Made by a program: the position numbers and the translations under genes. A stretch of DNA of 64,000 nt, from the NCBI GenBank assembly GCA_017428785.1, contig JAFRQD010000047.1:1-64000 (forward strand), read 5' to 3'. Below are positions 26,052-37,300 of this stretch, one piece after another. The notes beneath the pieces were generated by a model, which ran no database searches, had not been told where the DNA came from, and worked only from the letters and a program-made list of their open reading frames with translations. The stretch's first letter is position 1, and each line of letters starts with the position of its first letter. The DNA comes from Bacteroidaceae bacterium (GTDB lineage: Bacteria; Bacteroidota; Bacteroidia; Bacteroidales; Bacteroidaceae).

Positions 26052-26193
26052 CAAAATTCTTATGACATAAAGTCATATCTTGAAGGACTAATTGCCATTC
26101 CTGCTAAGATAGTACACGACTTTAACAAACATTCAGAAAAAAGAGCAAAGTCGCAGCATGCTATGACGCTCGATTCGACACGCTGAGTTTCAA

Positions 26194-26347
26194 AACGCCG
26201 CCTGCGGAGTTCGTTGATTTATCATGATGCAGCAATTGATTGTTCATGATGCAGCAATTGATTGTTCATGATAAATCAATGAACTAAGCACGCCTAGTTG
26301 GGAAACATGGCTGGCCATCTTGGGCGACGAAGCGTGTTGAGCGGGGA
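26194..26347. repeat. 22-bp dyad repeat array, mixed classes B and C (7 units)
   Basis: Units start at 26194, 26216, 26238, 26260, 26282, 26304 and 26326, all in 22-base phase. The first is class B (AACGCCGC, CT, GCGGAGTT). The next three are class C, built around TCATGA with arms GATTTATC and GATAAATC. Two more have arms AACTAAGC/CCTAGTT and AACATGGC/GCCATCTT. In every unit the dyad centre falls between bases 9 and 10. The outer class C arms make a 19-base inverted repeat with one mismatch. The array lies between a sorting-domain gene and the tRNA-Met terminator. Of the 25940-26395 gap, the remainder is promoter and unassigned sequence. Confidence 0.85.
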
Positions 26348-26349
26348 AA

Positions 26350-26385
26350 CGAAACAGGGCTCCCGACCTAAGCCGAGAGCCCTGC
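26350..26385 (-). terminator. Terminator after tRNA-Met
   Basis: On the minus strand CAGGGCTC and GAGCCCTG arms pair and are followed by TTTCGTTT. It lies 11 bases after the tRNA gene. Confidence 0.75.
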
Positions 26386-26395
26386 ACCTGTTCTG

Positions 26396-26469
26396 TAGCG
26401 GGAGTGGGTCACGATCCCACGACCTCCGGATTATGAATCCGACGCTCTAACCAGCTGAGCTATCCCGCC
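26396..26469 (-). tRNA. tRNA-Met(CAT), elongator type
   Basis: The minus strand folds as acceptor GGCGGGA paired with TCCCGCT, D arm GCTC/GAGC, anticodon stem TCGGA/TCCGG with loop TTCATAA (anticodon CAT), and T stem GTGGG/CCCAC. The acceptor and D arm fit elongator tRNA-Met rather than the initiator or the lysidine-type tRNA-Ile. CCA is not encoded. The T loop reads ATCGTGA in place of the usual TTCRANN, an unusual loop lacking T54 and A58. Confidence 0.9.
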
Positions 26470-26558
26470 AAACCTGAAAACAAGAAAATGTGAAAATAGG
26501 GGAAGAAGAAAGGAGGTTCTGCATCTCCGGCTCTTCGCATTTCTCATTTTTGCGACCG

Positions 26559-26566
26559 CAAAGGTA
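26559..26566 (-). promoter_or_regulatory. -7 promoter element of tRNA-Met
   Basis: The minus strand reads TACCTTTG, about 90 bases before the mature tRNA 5' end, implying a 5' trailer removed by RNase P. Confidence 0.5.
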
Positions 26567-26671
26567 CGGCTTTTTTGCGGAACAGCCAAACTTTTGCCTA
26601 ACTTTTTTCACATTTTCTCATTTTTAACTTTTCACTTTTCCCTTTTCTGCGTATAATAAATATATAATGTG

Positions 26672-26679
26672 TATCTTTG
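26672..26679 (+). promoter_or_regulatory. -7 promoter element of aroB
   Basis: TATCTTTG, nine bases before the chosen aroB start. It overlaps the codons of a possible start at 26667, so that upstream ATG cannot be translated from this transcript. Confidence 0.7.
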
Positions 26680-26687
26680 CAAGACAA

Positions 26688-27737
26688 ATGAAACAGGAAG
26701 TTATCATAAGCCAGAACCTGAAGAAGGATGTGGGGGAAGCCGTCTCCCGGTGTCCTCACGACCGCCTTTTCGTACTGACCGACACCACGACTGTCAGGCT
26801 TTGCTGGCCGCTCATCAGCGATTTGCCGCAGTTCGAAACGGCACAAGTCATCACAATCGGCGATACGGACGAGCACAAGACGCTGGAGTCGTTGGTCTCC
26901 GTCTGGAAGGCGATGCAGGAAGGCGGCGCTTCGCGTCACTCACTCTTGGTAAATGTGGGCGGCGGAATGGTGACGGATCTGGGCGGATTTGCCGCAAGCA
27001 CTTTCAAGCGCGGACTCGCCTACATCAACATCCCGACGACCTTGCTGAGCCAGGTTGACGCGAGTGTAGGCGGCAAGACGGGCATCAACTTCGGTGGTTT
27101 GAAGAACGAGATCGGCGTCTTCAACTGCGCCCGTTCGGTCATCCTCTCAAGCGAGTTCCTACGTTCTCTTGACCATAAGAACCTGCTTTCCGGCTATGCC
27201 GAGATGCTCAAGCACGGCCTCATCAGCGATGAAGAGAGCTGGAAGGAGTTGCTTCGCTTCGACCTCGAGTCCATCGACTACAATCTTCTTGGCGCTTTGG
27301 TGGCCAAGAGCGTAGAAGTGAAAGAGCGAATCGTGGAGGAAGACCCCACGGAAAAAGGTCTCCGCAAGGCTCTCAACCTCGGACACACCGCCGGTCATGC
27401 CCTCGAAAGCCTCGCTCTGGAACTCGGCAGACCAGTCCTGCACGGCTATGCCGTCGCTTGGGGGCTCGTCTGCGAGCTCTTTTTGAGCGTCGTGAAATGC
27501 AGCTTCCCGAAGGACAAGCTCAGGCTGACTGTGCAGTTCATCCGAGCCAACTACGGCGACTTCGCCTTCAACTGCAAGCAGTACGACCGCCTCTACGAGT
27601 TCATGAAGCACGACAAGAAGAACGAAGCAGGCAACATCAACTTCACACTCCTCGCTGACATCGGAGACATTCAAATCAACAAACAAGCCTCGAAAGAAGA
27701 GATATTCGAAATGCTCGACTTCCTGCGCGAAGGATAG
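26688..27737 (+). CDS. aroB: 3-Dehydroquinate synthase
   Basis: The 349-residue enzyme carries the NAD-binding DTDEHKTLESL and GGGMVTDLGGFAASTFKRG, the signature PTTLLSQVDASVGGKTGINFGGLKNEIG, and zinc ligands in NLGHTAGHALES and LHGYAVAWGL. It cyclises DAHP to dehydroquinate, step two of the shikimate pathway. The start at 26688 (MKQEVII) is chosen because the promoter -7 box covers the ATG at 26667. The GH95 gene follows after 21 bases and may share the transcript, an odd pairing of biosynthesis with a secreted glycosidase. Confidence 0.95.
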   Translation: MKQEVIISQNLKKDVGEAVSRCPHDRLFVLTDTTTVRLCWPLISDLPQFETAQVITIGDTDEHKTLESLVSVWKAMQEGGASRHSLLVNVGGGMVTDLGGFAASTFKRGLAYINIPTTLLSQVDASVGGKTGINFGGLKNEIGVFNCARSVILSSEFLRSLDHKNLLSGYAEMLKHGLISDEESWKELLRFDLESIDYNLLGALVAKSVEVKERIVEEDPTEKGLRKALNLGHTAGHALESLALELGRPVLHGYAVAWGLVCELFLSVVKCSFPKDKLRLTVQFIRANYGDFAFNCKQYDRLYEFMKHDKKNEAGNINFTLLADIGDIQINKQASKEEIFEMLDFLREG

Positions 27738-27758
27738 AAACATTCTAAAACTAACATA

Positions 27759-30700
27759 ATGAAACGATTCGCTTTAACTCTACTTACTTTAATGCTCGTC
27801 GGTTTGGCGGGAGCTGCAGACCTGACAAATGCCCGTTGGTACACAATCAAAGTGGGAAACGGCGGCTATCTCAGCTTCAAGTCCACCTACAGAAGCGGCC
27901 TCAACCTGCTGCTCAACAATACGACCGAGGACACCAGCGACTACGGCCTATGGACTTTCATCGGCAACGAGACCGACGGCTACTCATTCTATAATAAGTT
28001 TCGGGGCGAGAACTATGTGCTCGGACTGACCGGTTCCGAGGCAAATGCCCGCGCAAAACTGGTGGAAGAGAGCAACACATCCTACGTCACAAAGTTCGAT
28101 ATCGGCACAAACGGCGAGGGCTTCTGGATAAAGGACCACGGCTCGGAGCACAAGTACTGGAACAAGCGAGGCAATTATCTCTCATATTGGGACAACGCGG
28201 CTGGCAGCTCGGACACGGGCTCACGCTTCATCTTCACCATACAAGGCATTCCCGACAACTACTTCTCCGACGATGAGCAAGAGAACTTCTACTACATCAC
28301 CTTCGCCAACTCCGACCTCGTCCTGCAGGACATGGGCGCTTCGAAGAACATCACGACTCAAGGCAGAAAGTATGGTGAGCAAAGTCAACTGTGGAAGCTC
28401 GTAGGCGACAAAGACAGATTCCAACTCGTCAACAAAGGCTCCGGCCGCTATGCCTATTACGACGGAAGCAATGTAAAGACCCGTCAGACCGCAGATGCCA
28501 ATGGATTTACCCTTGAAGCGACGAACAACGCAAACTATAAGGGCAACTATGAAATCTCGTGGAAAGGTGCCGCAGGACAAGCCAACCGCTACTTCAACCA
28601 ATGGGGCGGAACAGGTCCGGGCAAGGAGATTGGCCTCTGGCAAGCCGCCGACATCAACAACATCCTCTTCCTCATTGCCGAAGCCGACGTCTTGCCTTCC
28701 GAGTTCAGCATAGGCCAGAAAGGCACAAGACCAAGCGACATCCACGACTTCTCGCTCTGGTACGACATTCCTGCCACTGCCACAGGCGTCTCCGACACAT
28801 GGATGGAGTACGCTCTTCCCATGGGCAACGGACAGATTGGCGCAACCATCCGAGGCGGCGTAATGTGCGACGATATCCAGTTCAACGAGAAGACGCTCTG
28901 GAGCGGATACAAGACAAACGGCAGCTCTGTAGGGCAAGGTTACTTCCAGAACTTCGGCTCCATCCTCGTCAAGGACAAGAGCGGCACCTTCTCGGCTGCT
29001 GCTTCCGACGGCAAACCCGTCGAGAACTACAACCGCTTCCTCGACATCATAGACGGTGTGGCTGGCGTGAACTTCCAGTCGCCCGACCATCAGACAAGCT
29101 TCCACCGTCGCTACTTCACCTCTGCAACCGACAAGGTGTTCGTAGCACACTATGAAGCAGAAGGCAGCGAGCCACTGTCACTTAGCGTAAGCTACGTCCC
29201 AGACAAGCAAATCAATGCAGGCGCTGTGACCTACGCAGCCGAAGACGACGGCACGGCTTCCGCAACATTCTCGGGCAAGCTGCAGATTGTCAGCTACGAC
29301 ACTCGCTTCAAAGTCAAGACAGACGGCACGACAAGTGTCACCTCGGAAGGCATCGACATAAGCGGCGCAACATGGATGGACATCATCATGGCTGCTGCAA
29401 CAGACTATGATGTGAGCAAGTCATCCTGCGTGAGCGGGCAAAGTGCTTCTGAGCTTTCGGCTGCTGTGAGCAATCGCATAACAGAAGCTATGGGCAAAGG
29501 CTACACCTCTCTCCTCTCCGACCACAAGGCTGCGCATAGTGCTCTGATGAACCGTGTCAGCCTGCAACTCGGCGGTTCTTCAACAATGACTACGGAAGAC
29601 CTCATCAAGTTCTACAATGCCTCCGAGCAGAACAAAGTGAGCAGCGACGGGCTCTTCCTCGAGGCACTCTACTTCCAATACGGCCGCTACTTCACGATAG
29701 GCGCTAATCTCGACACAAGCATCCATGCCCCGTCGAACCTGCAAGGCATATGGAACGACCGCAGCAACACATCATTCTGGCATTGCGACATACATGCCGA
29801 CATCAATGTGCAGATGAACTATTGGCCCGCAGACCCGACCAATCTGTCGGAGATGCACTTGCCTTTCCTCAACCACATCCTCGACCTCGGTGCGCCTGGC
29901 AGCAATTCGCCGTGGTATCAGTTTGCAAGAAAGATAAAAAGCGGTGCGCCGGGATGGACGGTAGCTGTGGAGAACAACATCTTCGGGGGCACATCCACAT
30001 GGGGCAACAGCACCATGAAGACATTGGGAGCCTGGTATTGCACCCACCTCTGGCGTTACTACAAGTACACGATGGACAAGGAGTTCCTCGCAAAAGCCCT
30101 GCCTGTCATGTACCAATGTGCGCTCTTCATCAGGTCAATCGCGACGAAAGACAGCAACGGACTCTATGAAATCAAGGACGAATGGAGTCCCGAACATGGT
30201 CCGAACGATGTGACCGCCTTTGCACAACAAACAAGTTATGAGCTTTTGGACGAGGTGATGAAGGGCCACGAAGAACTTGGCGACGACTCTCCTCTCACGG
30301 CTACCGACATCGAAGCCATTCAAACCCTCTACGACAACTTTGACAAAGGCTTGTGGGTTGAAACATATAACGGCAAGGACTGCATCTCAGAATGGAAGAA
30401 CAATCCACTCTCCGACCCAGGACATCGCCATCTCTCCCACCTGATGTGCCTCTATCCCTTCTCGCAAGTCAGCGCCTTTAATGAGACGAGAAGAGGCATA
30501 CGGCTGTTCAAAGCGGCTTACAACGGAATGATTGCCCGCAATGGTGATGTGACGGGTTGGTCGATGGGTTGGCAGACGAACACCTACAGCCGCTGCCTCG
30601 ATGGCGATCGTGCCCGCAAGAATCTCTCGCTTGCCCTTCGCCATTCAGGAAGCTATGTCATCGAGATGGGCAACTACGGCGGCTGCTACTACAACCTCTT

Positions 30701-31229
30701 CGATGCCCACTCGCCTTTCCAGATAGACGGCAACTACGGCTGCACAAGCGGCATAGCCGAGATGCTCCTGCAAAGCTACGACGACATCATAACCCTGCTT
30801 CCTGCCCTTCCAACGGCTTGGCCAAACGGTAGCGTTACAGGCTTGAAGGCACAAGGCAACTTTATCGTTGACGAGAGTTGGCAGGATGGCAAGATTACGA
30901 GTGCCACTATCGTAAGCAATGCCGGCCAGCCTTTGCGTGTCCGCTATTCAGATCTGAAGGATGAGCACTATGCAATTCGCTTGAATGGCAAGCGCATTGC
31001 TATCTCCCCTGAGATGGAAGATGGAGCCATCTACACGATTCCTGACGTAAAGAAAGGCGACACCGTTACCATTACCTACGAAGACGAAACAGGAATTGGC
31101 GATGTACGCCGCCCTTTTGGAGAAGGAGCAGGGGAAAAGCTCTTCAACCTCGCCGGACAACAAGTAGGAAACAATAAAGCGACAAAGGGAGTAATAGTGA
31201 CAAAAGGAAGAAAGTACCTGACGAAGTAA
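27759..31229 (+). CDS. Secreted GH95 alpha-L-fucosidase-type glycosidase with sorting domain
   Basis: The 1156-residue protein has a signal peptide (1-19) and an N-terminal ~290-residue pair of beta-trefoil-like segments ([16 protein letters not shown] ... [16 protein letters not shown]). The GH95 catalytic core starts near 328 ([38 protein letters not shown]). The family motifs [26 protein letters not shown] and [20 protein letters not shown] are present. GH95 enzymes invert alpha-1,2-L-fucosyl (some alpha-L-galactosyl) linkages on host or plant glycans. It ends in a sorting tail ([11 protein letters not shown] ... [15 protein letters not shown]), so it is likely surface-exposed. The N-terminal extension is not part of classical GH95 proteins. 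Confidence 0.92.
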   Translation: MKRFALTLLTLMLVGLAGAADLTNARWYTIKVGNGGYLSFKSTYRSGLNLLLNNTTEDTSDYGLWTFIGNETDGYSFYNKFRGENYVLGLTGSEANARAKLVEESNTSYVTKFDIGTNGEGFWIKDHGSEHKYWNKRGNYLSYWDNAAGSSDTGSRFIFTIQGIPDNYFSDDEQENFYYITFANSDLVLQDMGASKNITTQGRKYGEQSQLWKLVGDKDRFQLVNKGSGRYAYYDGSNVKTRQTADANGFTLEATNNANYKGNYEISWKGAAGQANRYFNQWGGTGPGKEIGLWQAADINNILFLIAEADVLPSEFSIGQKGTRPSDIHDFSLWYDIPATATGVSDTWMEYALPMGNGQIGATIRGGVMCDDIQFNEKTLWSGYKTNGSSVGQGYFQNFGSILVKDKSGTFSAAASDGKPVENYNRFLDIIDGVAGVNFQSPDHQTSFHRRYFTSATDKVFVAHYEAEGSEPLSLSVSYVPDKQINAGAVTYAAEDDGTASATFSGKLQIVSYDTRFKVKTDGTTSVTSEGIDISGATWMDIIMAAATDYDVSKSSCVSGQSASELSAAVSNRITEAMGKGYTSLLSDHKAAHSALMNRVSLQLGGSSTMTTEDLIKFYNASEQNKVSSDGLFLEALYFQYGRYFTIGANLDTSIHAPSNLQGIWNDRSNTSFWHCDIHADINVQMNYWPADPTNLSEMHLPFLNHILDLGAPGSNSPWYQFARKIKSGAPGWTVAVENNIFGGTSTWGNSTMKTLGAWYCTHLWRYYKYTMDKEFLAKALPVMYQCALFIRSIATKDSNGLYEIKDEWSPEHGPNDVTAFAQQTSYELLDEVMKGHEELGDDSPLTATDIEAIQTLYDNFDKGLWVETYNGKDCISEWKNNPLSDPGHRHLSHLMCLYPFSQVSAFNETRRGIRLFKAAYNGMIARNGDVTGWSMGWQTNTYSRCLDGDRARKNLSLALRHSGSYVIEMGNYGGCYYNLFDAHSPFQIDGNYGCTSGIAEMLLQSYDDIITLLPALPTAWPNGSVTGLKAQGNFIVDESWQDGKITSATIVSNAGQPLRVRYSDLKDEHYAIRLNGKRIAISPEMEDGAIYTIPDVKKGDTVTITYEDETGIGDVRRPFGEGAGEKLFNLAGQQVGNNKATKGVIVTKGRKYLTK

Positions 31230-31315
31230 GCTTCATTACGAGCTTGACATCGTGGGGCTACCTTATGCTCGGCAAAGCTAATGCCAGCATTGCTCTGCTC
31301 TCACCTGCTATGTCC

Positions 31316-34132
31316 TCACTTAACCAGAACCTTTTTGCCTCCTCGGATGTAAACACCTCGCTGGGCTTTGCCTACGCGACGACCTGAGAGGTCATATACA
31401 GCCTTCGTTCTCTCCCCTTCGTTGGAGACGGAAGAGGGCTGTATTCCTGTTGCATCCTCTACGAGTTTGAAGGATTCTCTCTTCTCGTCGGAAGGCAGAT
31501 AGCAGCTGAAGGCGGGTAATGTGACGGCAGTTTTGGCACGATAAATGTTGGTGCCACTAGTCTTCATATAGTAGCCCTTATTTGCCGCAAGCGTAGTGCC
31601 TGGGAATGTACCCGACAAGAGGTTCTCCTGAACAAGAGGTGACAGGTACTTCTCGTCGACTTCTGTCTTGTTGAGTGCAGACAGAGTAATTGACAACCTT
31701 GCAGTGCCCTTGATGATAACGGGAGTGCCATACGGCACACACTCTCCTGCCTGAGCAATAGGCTTCAGGATAACAGACGGGGAAGCAATCTCTGATACGA
31801 TATAAGCTGTACAACCTTCCGGAACCTGCCACACATAAGGCAAGCAGACGGCGACATAGCCATTATAACCCAGCGTATAAGTCCTTTCCTGTTGCTGAAG
31901 GATGCCCGACAAGTTCTGCACTTCACTCTTCTTGAGGGCTTTGCCATAAATGCGTACCATTGCCACATCGCCCTTGAAGGGATAGTTCCCGACGGCTGTG
32001 GCTGCGTCGTATGTGCCTTTAGCATCACCGCCTATTGCCAGCCAAGTGGTTGGAGTCCATTCGTAAACCGGACACTCCTTGAAGGTCAGCCAACGCGTGC
32101 CTGCCAACTCGCCGTTGATGTATAGCTGAGAAGTGTAGTTCTTCCTGTCAAAGACGATGACATAATGGGTGTAGTCGGCTGTCAGCATGCCGTTTGCTGT
32201 CCAAGTCCACTGCGTCTTGGCGAAGGTTCCGTCCGTCTTGTTGCCTTGCGTCGTCGTGGTATAGCCTATTTTGCCTTTGGAGTCCATCTGCAAGCCGAAG
32301 CCATAACCGCTGAGAAAGCCCAACGGACGTGTATAGGATGATGTCAAGGTGGTGCTGTTCTTGCAGAAGACCTCAACACTATAAGCATCCGAGAGCGTGT
32401 TCATCAACAATGGGTCGTCGCCTACGTTGTACTTGAAGAACTGTGACTTAGCGCCACTGAACTGTGCTTCAAACAGGTTGATGTCGGCATTGTAGGCAAG
32501 GGGCACTTCGCCCACCATTGCAATGGGTTTGTCGAGAAAGGAAGGAGCGAGGTTGACGGCGCCGTCGGGGGCGAACTGGCAATCCATCATGAGTTCTGTT
32601 CCATGCGATGCCTGTGGCTCCGTGAACTTCTTGACATAATCATTATAGAGGCCAAGAGCTGCGTTCTGCGAGAGTGCGCCGTTGTAGATGCGGGCGAAGA
32701 CAAAGCTGCAAGCCGATGAGTTCTCTGCGCCGCTACTATTACTATAGGAACCCGAAGTGGCATCGCCGCCAAGACATATCCACATGCCTTTGCGCCCCTT
32801 AAGCGTTCCGCACAGAGGCATCTTCATGTCTGAGGCTGCACGGGTACCGGTGCAGGCAAGTTTGCCGTTGATGAAGTAACGGATGATATGGCTCGTCCTG
32901 TCCATCGTCACGACCAGATGATAGAACTTGCCTGCTATGAGAATGGAGTCGCCTGAGATGCTCTTGACAGAACTCTTCACGCCGCTCACATGCTGCAGGC
33001 AGAAGGAGCTTGCCAAAGCCGAGTTGTAGAAAGCCCAGCCACCATTCTCCTCGTTGCCCAGTATGCATGTCCTGCTGATATTGCCGTCCTTGTCGGCAAC
33101 TCCGTCAAGGCGGACGAGCATCTCCCATGTCACATTGTTGCTGAAGGCGTTGGCCAGCGCTGTGCCTTCATCGTAAGTGACATAGAAATAGTCTGACGAC
33201 TTTGCCTTCGAACAACCATAGTAGGTGTCGCGGGCTGCATCGTAGAATGTGGTAGCAGAGCCACGCTTGCCTATGTTGCCTTCGTGAGTGCCGTGATTAA
33301 CAATGCCGTCTGCCGTAAAGCTGATATCGACGAGACGTTCGGCCTCTTCCACTTCGGCAGAGCGTTTCAGGTCGCTTGTAATGATGCCCTGTGCAAGCAT
33401 CTTGTTATAGATGTGCTGCGCCATAATCGTAAAGCCGGCTGCCGTGGGATGCAGATTGCCTGGAAGCATATATGCGCTCCAATTGCTGCTGAAGGGAATG
33501 GTGGTGCAGTCGATATAGTACTGCCCGAACTGCTCGGCTATATACTTGATGCTGGCGTTTGCATCGGCTTGCGACCAGCCCTGAGAGTTCTTCTTGTTCA
33601 CATCCTCTCCTCTCGGCAAGATGCTCAGACAGACGACGCGAGTCTGGGGATACCATTTGCTGAGCTTATACAGGAGCAACTGATAAGCGCCTCGGAACGA
33701 GACAGAGTCTGTGAAGTTCGATGTCCTGTATTGACCTAAAGGCACCTTTGACTGGTTCCAGTCGTTAGTGCCTCCGGCGATGAAGACAAAGTCGGGAACG
33801 CCTGCTCTGCCAAGCGCCTTAATGCGGTCATTGCTTAAGAAAGGAGCTTTACTGTTGAGCAAGTCGCACGACACACGACTGCCGCTCCATGAAGCATTGG
33901 CCAGGAATGTGAGTCCCGAGAGGCGACTGAGCTGCATCCACCATTGGTCGCCCACCTGAATGCCATAGTCCTTCTCACGGTCTGCGGTATAATAGATGGC
34001 ATAACCCGAAGGAAGGTAGTCGTAATAAGTAGAAATGGAGTTGCCCAACACAGAGAAAGTCAGGCTGTCAGGGTTTTGAGCATCAACCTTGACACTTGCC
34101 AGCAACAGGAATAATAATAGTAGCTTTTTCAT
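31316..34132 (-). CDS. Secreted SGNH esterase with two LamG domains and sorting domain
   Basis: The 938-residue protein (start at MKKLLLL; an ATG four codons earlier is possible) has a signal peptide to Gln19. An SGNH/GDSL hydrolase domain (about 24-255) carries nucleophile Ser32 in LGNSIST, block III GGTNDW and catalytic His in LHPTAAG. Two concanavalin-like LamG domains follow (about 265-500 and 520-745; IIRYFINGKLACTG, TSQLYINGELAGTR), then a beta domain and the tail VYDLSGRRVGKAQRGVYIRGGKKVLVK. SGNH enzymes deacylate carbohydrates or lipids; with LamG modules and a sorting tail, surface deacetylation of glycans is likely. It converges on the GH95 gene. Confidence 0.9.
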   Translation of the reverse strand: MKKLLLLFLLLASVKVDAQNPDSLTFSVLGNSISTYYDYLPSGYAIYYTADREKDYGIQVGDQWWMQLSRLSGLTFLANASWSGSRVSCDLLNSKAPFLSNDRIKALGRAGVPDFVFIAGGTNDWNQSKVPLGQYRTSNFTDSVSFRGAYQLLLYKLSKWYPQTRVVCLSILPRGEDVNKKNSQGWSQADANASIKYIAEQFGQYYIDCTTIPFSSNWSAYMLPGNLHPTAAGFTIMAQHIYNKMLAQGIITSDLKRSAEVEEAERLVDISFTADGIVNHGTHEGNIGKRGSATTFYDAARDTYYGCSKAKSSDYFYVTYDEGTALANAFSNNVTWEMLVRLDGVADKDGNISRTCILGNEENGGWAFYNSALASSFCLQHVSGVKSSVKSISGDSILIAGKFYHLVVTMDRTSHIIRYFINGKLACTGTRAASDMKMPLCGTLKGRKGMWICLGGDATSGSYSNSSGAENSSACSFVFARIYNGALSQNAALGLYNDYVKKFTEPQASHGTELMMDCQFAPDGAVNLAPSFLDKPIAMVGEVPLAYNADINLFEAQFSGAKSQFFKYNVGDDPLLMNTLSDAYSVEVFCKNSTTLTSSYTRPLGFLSGYGFGLQMDSKGKIGYTTTTQGNKTDGTFAKTQWTWTANGMLTADYTHYVIVFDRKNYTSQLYINGELAGTRWLTFKECPVYEWTPTTWLAIGGDAKGTYDAATAVGNYPFKGDVAMVRIYGKALKKSEVQNLSGILQQQERTYTLGYNGYVAVCLPYVWQVPEGCTAYIVSEIASPSVILKPIAQAGECVPYGTPVIIKGTARLSITLSALNKTEVDEKYLSPLVQENLLSGTFPGTTLAANKGYYMKTSGTNIYRAKTAVTLPAFSCYLPSDEKRESFKLVEDATGIQPSSVSNEGERTKAVYDLSGRRVGKAQRGVYIRGGKKVLVK

Positions 34133-34164
34133 TTTTCGGCGCATGAATTGTTAGTTTCTGCATG

Positions 34165-34172
34165 CAAAGTTA
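34165..34172 (-). promoter_or_regulatory. -7 promoter element of the SGNH gene
   Basis: The minus strand reads TAACTTTG, 32 bases before the start at 34132. Confidence 0.6.
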
Positions 34173-34288
34173 CGATTAAATAAGCGAAAAAACAAATCTA
34201 TTCGAAAGGAGAAAATCTTTATTTTGTTCTATTGCAGTCCGGAACCTAAATTATAGGAATACCTAGGAAATCCTAGGTAACACCTAAA

Positions 34289-34318
34289 ATCATGGCGGAT
34301 TTGAGGTCCGCCATGATT
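34289..34318 (-). terminator. Hairpin after the papain-like peptidase gene
   Basis: AATCATGGCGGA and TCCGCCATGATT form a perfect 12-base stem with a 6-base loop, 12 bases after the gene. A second small perfect hairpin (ACCTAGGA/TCCTAGGT, 34261-34278) follows. T runs are poor, so the mechanism is uncertain. Confidence 0.6.
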
Positions 34319-34330
34319 AAATGTGATAGT

Positions 34331-37300
34331 TTATTTCCTGATTAACTTCTTACCGTCTTGGATATAAATGCCTGGCCTTAGGTTGCCGTCACTTACCTTG
34401 CGACCTGAGAGATCATAGATACCCTTGAAGTCCTTGGCCTCGGAGAAGGATTGGGGAACTGCCTCGATGCCTGTCGGGTCAGATGACTCGATAGGCTCGA
34501 TGGTGATACCTTCCAGCTTGAAGGCATTGATGCCGAAGCTGCTCTGTCCCGTCAAGTTCACAATGATGCCCAGCGAGACAACCTTCTCTTCTGCCAACTC
34601 GAATTTGATGCTGCCGCTTGCAAGCGGACACCAAGCTATTGCCTGCTCCTCACATTCCGCATCGCTCACCATCGCGCTGCCCTCGCAAGCCACAAGACGA
34701 CTTGTCTGCATGTCATCGACATCACCAGGCGTAATGCTGAACTGATACCTGCCTGCAGGCAAAGTAACGGACTGCCAGAGACGATAATCGAGTAGAGGCG
34801 TTGCAAACCCGCTCCACTGTGTCTCGAACTGAATGTCGCTGTGATGGGCTGTATCAATATGTGCACCAGTCGTGATGCCGCCCTTGACGATAGCGTTGGC
34901 ATCCTGCCACTTGGATTTACTCGTCCGCATTGCCAACTTCAGGAAACGGTTTGCATCGTTGGAGTTAACCGTTCCTGATGCCTTGATGTACGGGTTCTTG
35001 TAGTTTGTAAGGTAAGTTGCGGAGATGTCTCCATGCATCAATGCCTCTGTATCAAGCGTAAAGACGCCCAACGCCGAGTTCCATGCGTCGCCATCGGGAC
35101 CAAAGCCTATGCGCTGTGCATTGCAGCCTCCTGATGTACGGTCCTGAACATCGCCGCCGTTCTGATTGAAGTCGTAATAGAGCAACAGGTTGTCTGCCGT
35201 CTGTGCTTCCTGAACATCTTCGATATGCTGATTGCAGTAGGCCTTTATCTTTTCTTCCGTGAAAGCGGAGCCCCAAAGGCGTACCTCGTCCAGCTGTCCC
35301 TTGAAGCCTTCGTTCATGGTGATAGTTTCCAGGGGAGGAAGGGTTGAAGCGAGTCTGGAGGTAGAATTGTTGATGAGCATTCCGTCGCGATAGAACTTGA
35401 CAGTTCCCGAGTTGAAAGTCACTGCATAATGATGCCATTCGTCCTTAACGATGTATCCCTCAATCGACTTGGCCGTCCTGGTGCCTGACATGATGCTGAG
35501 CATGCCTTTGTTATCTACTGAAGTAGAGAAGCTGCCTTGTGAGGAAGAGAGAGACACGCTTCCTTGATACTGCTGCGGATGCATCCACCAATCGAGGGTA
35601 AGTGCTCTTTGTGCGACATCGAAGGGACAGGGGATTTGCAGACTTTCCACGCCAGTAAAGTTAAGACATGAGAGCGGGTCGTCGTTGCTGACGATAAGGT
35701 AGCGGTTTCGCGTGAGGGTGTTCTCGCCCCAAGCATTCGAGACATGCAGACTGATGTCATAAATACCCGGAGCCACAGGGACAATATAGGGCGACTGCTC
35801 GTCGTTCGTCAAAGCACGGCACCCATTGTTCAGCTCCCACTTCCATGAGAGGGGTGAGTATCGGCTGCCGTCAGTGAGCTGAATGCCTTCGCCCAGCATG
35901 ATGGCTGTCTTGGAGATGTCGAAGCGGGCTGCAGGAGCCGACTCGCGCACTGTCACTGTTTTTGTCACACTGCTGGAGCCTTGGGGATTGGTTGCAGTAA
36001 GGGTGACTTCGAATGTGCCTACTTGAGGATAGAGAGCCGTGGCATTGGTGCCGCTCGTTTGCTCGACTTCTGCTCCAGGCATGCTCCACTGATAGGTGCA
36101 GCTTGCGCCTTCTGTGCGGTTGACAAAGCTGAAGCGGTCGCCTGCGGGAAGGTTGTCATCAAGCACATCGAAGGCTGCTACAGGTGCCTCGCCTTCTGCA
36201 ATCACAACACTCTTCTCGGCCGTCCGCGTTCTTCCATCGACATAAGTTGCCGTGCAACTTACGGTATAGGTTCCTGCCTGTGCAAAGGTGAAGGTCGGAC
36301 TCATGCCATGCAAGACGGGCATCTGTGTGTCGGCAACCGTCCAAACCCAATCGATAGCACTGAGCGGTGTCTTGGCTATGAGACGGAAGGGAACGCCGGC
36401 CTGATGGGTCGTCTCTTCTGCTGTGATGCTAAGCGTAGGCGTTGGTGCTGACACAGAGAACGGGCCTTTGTCCATGCAAACCTGATAGGCGTCTGACGAA
36501 TGGAAAATAGCATGCTTGCCACTTATATACTCGCGCAACCTGACCTCGCCATTCACCTCTATCGTATCCACTGGCACATATATCAACAGGTCGGGATACA
36601 ATAAAGGAGCAGCGATAGGAACACGCATGCTGTTCTTTATCTCTGATGCCGTGCGGGCTGTCTTCCATACGCGTATCTCGTCCAGACCACCTATCCATCC
36701 TTGATTGGTCCCCTTGTTACCGAAATTGAGGTCGCCGATGTCAACAAGCCCCGAGTTTGCACTTGAGGTGATAGAGCCTTTGTCTTCACCATTGACATAA
36801 AGTGTAAGCACCCTACCGTTTATGACAATAGCGATATGGTTCCACTTTCGTGTTATAGAAAAGACCTTGGAGACATTCAGTCGGTCTGTCGGGGTGTTGT
36901 CCCAACCAACGGACACTTGTCCGCTCGAATCATTGTGGAAGAGGAATTTGCCCCAACCTGGCCCTACTTGATGAGAATAGCTGACATTGCGGTCGTTGCG
37001 CATCCAGAACTCTATGGTGGCTTTTGACAACGGATCTATAATAGCATTGGGAATGGTGATGCCGCTCATGTTCAACTCTACGAATTGATTGTCTCCATGT
37101 TCAGGTATCTGCAGGACTACGGCGTTGGAGGCTGCCGACTCCTGTCCGTATTGCCCTGCCTGATATACTGCCCTGACGGTGAAGGCTTCTGTAGCGCCGT
37201 CGGCAGGTGTGTAATAAGTCTGATTTGCAGGCAACTGCGCCACCAGTTTTGTGCCTTCATATACATGATATCCTGTCAGCATGAGGCTGGAAACCTGCGG

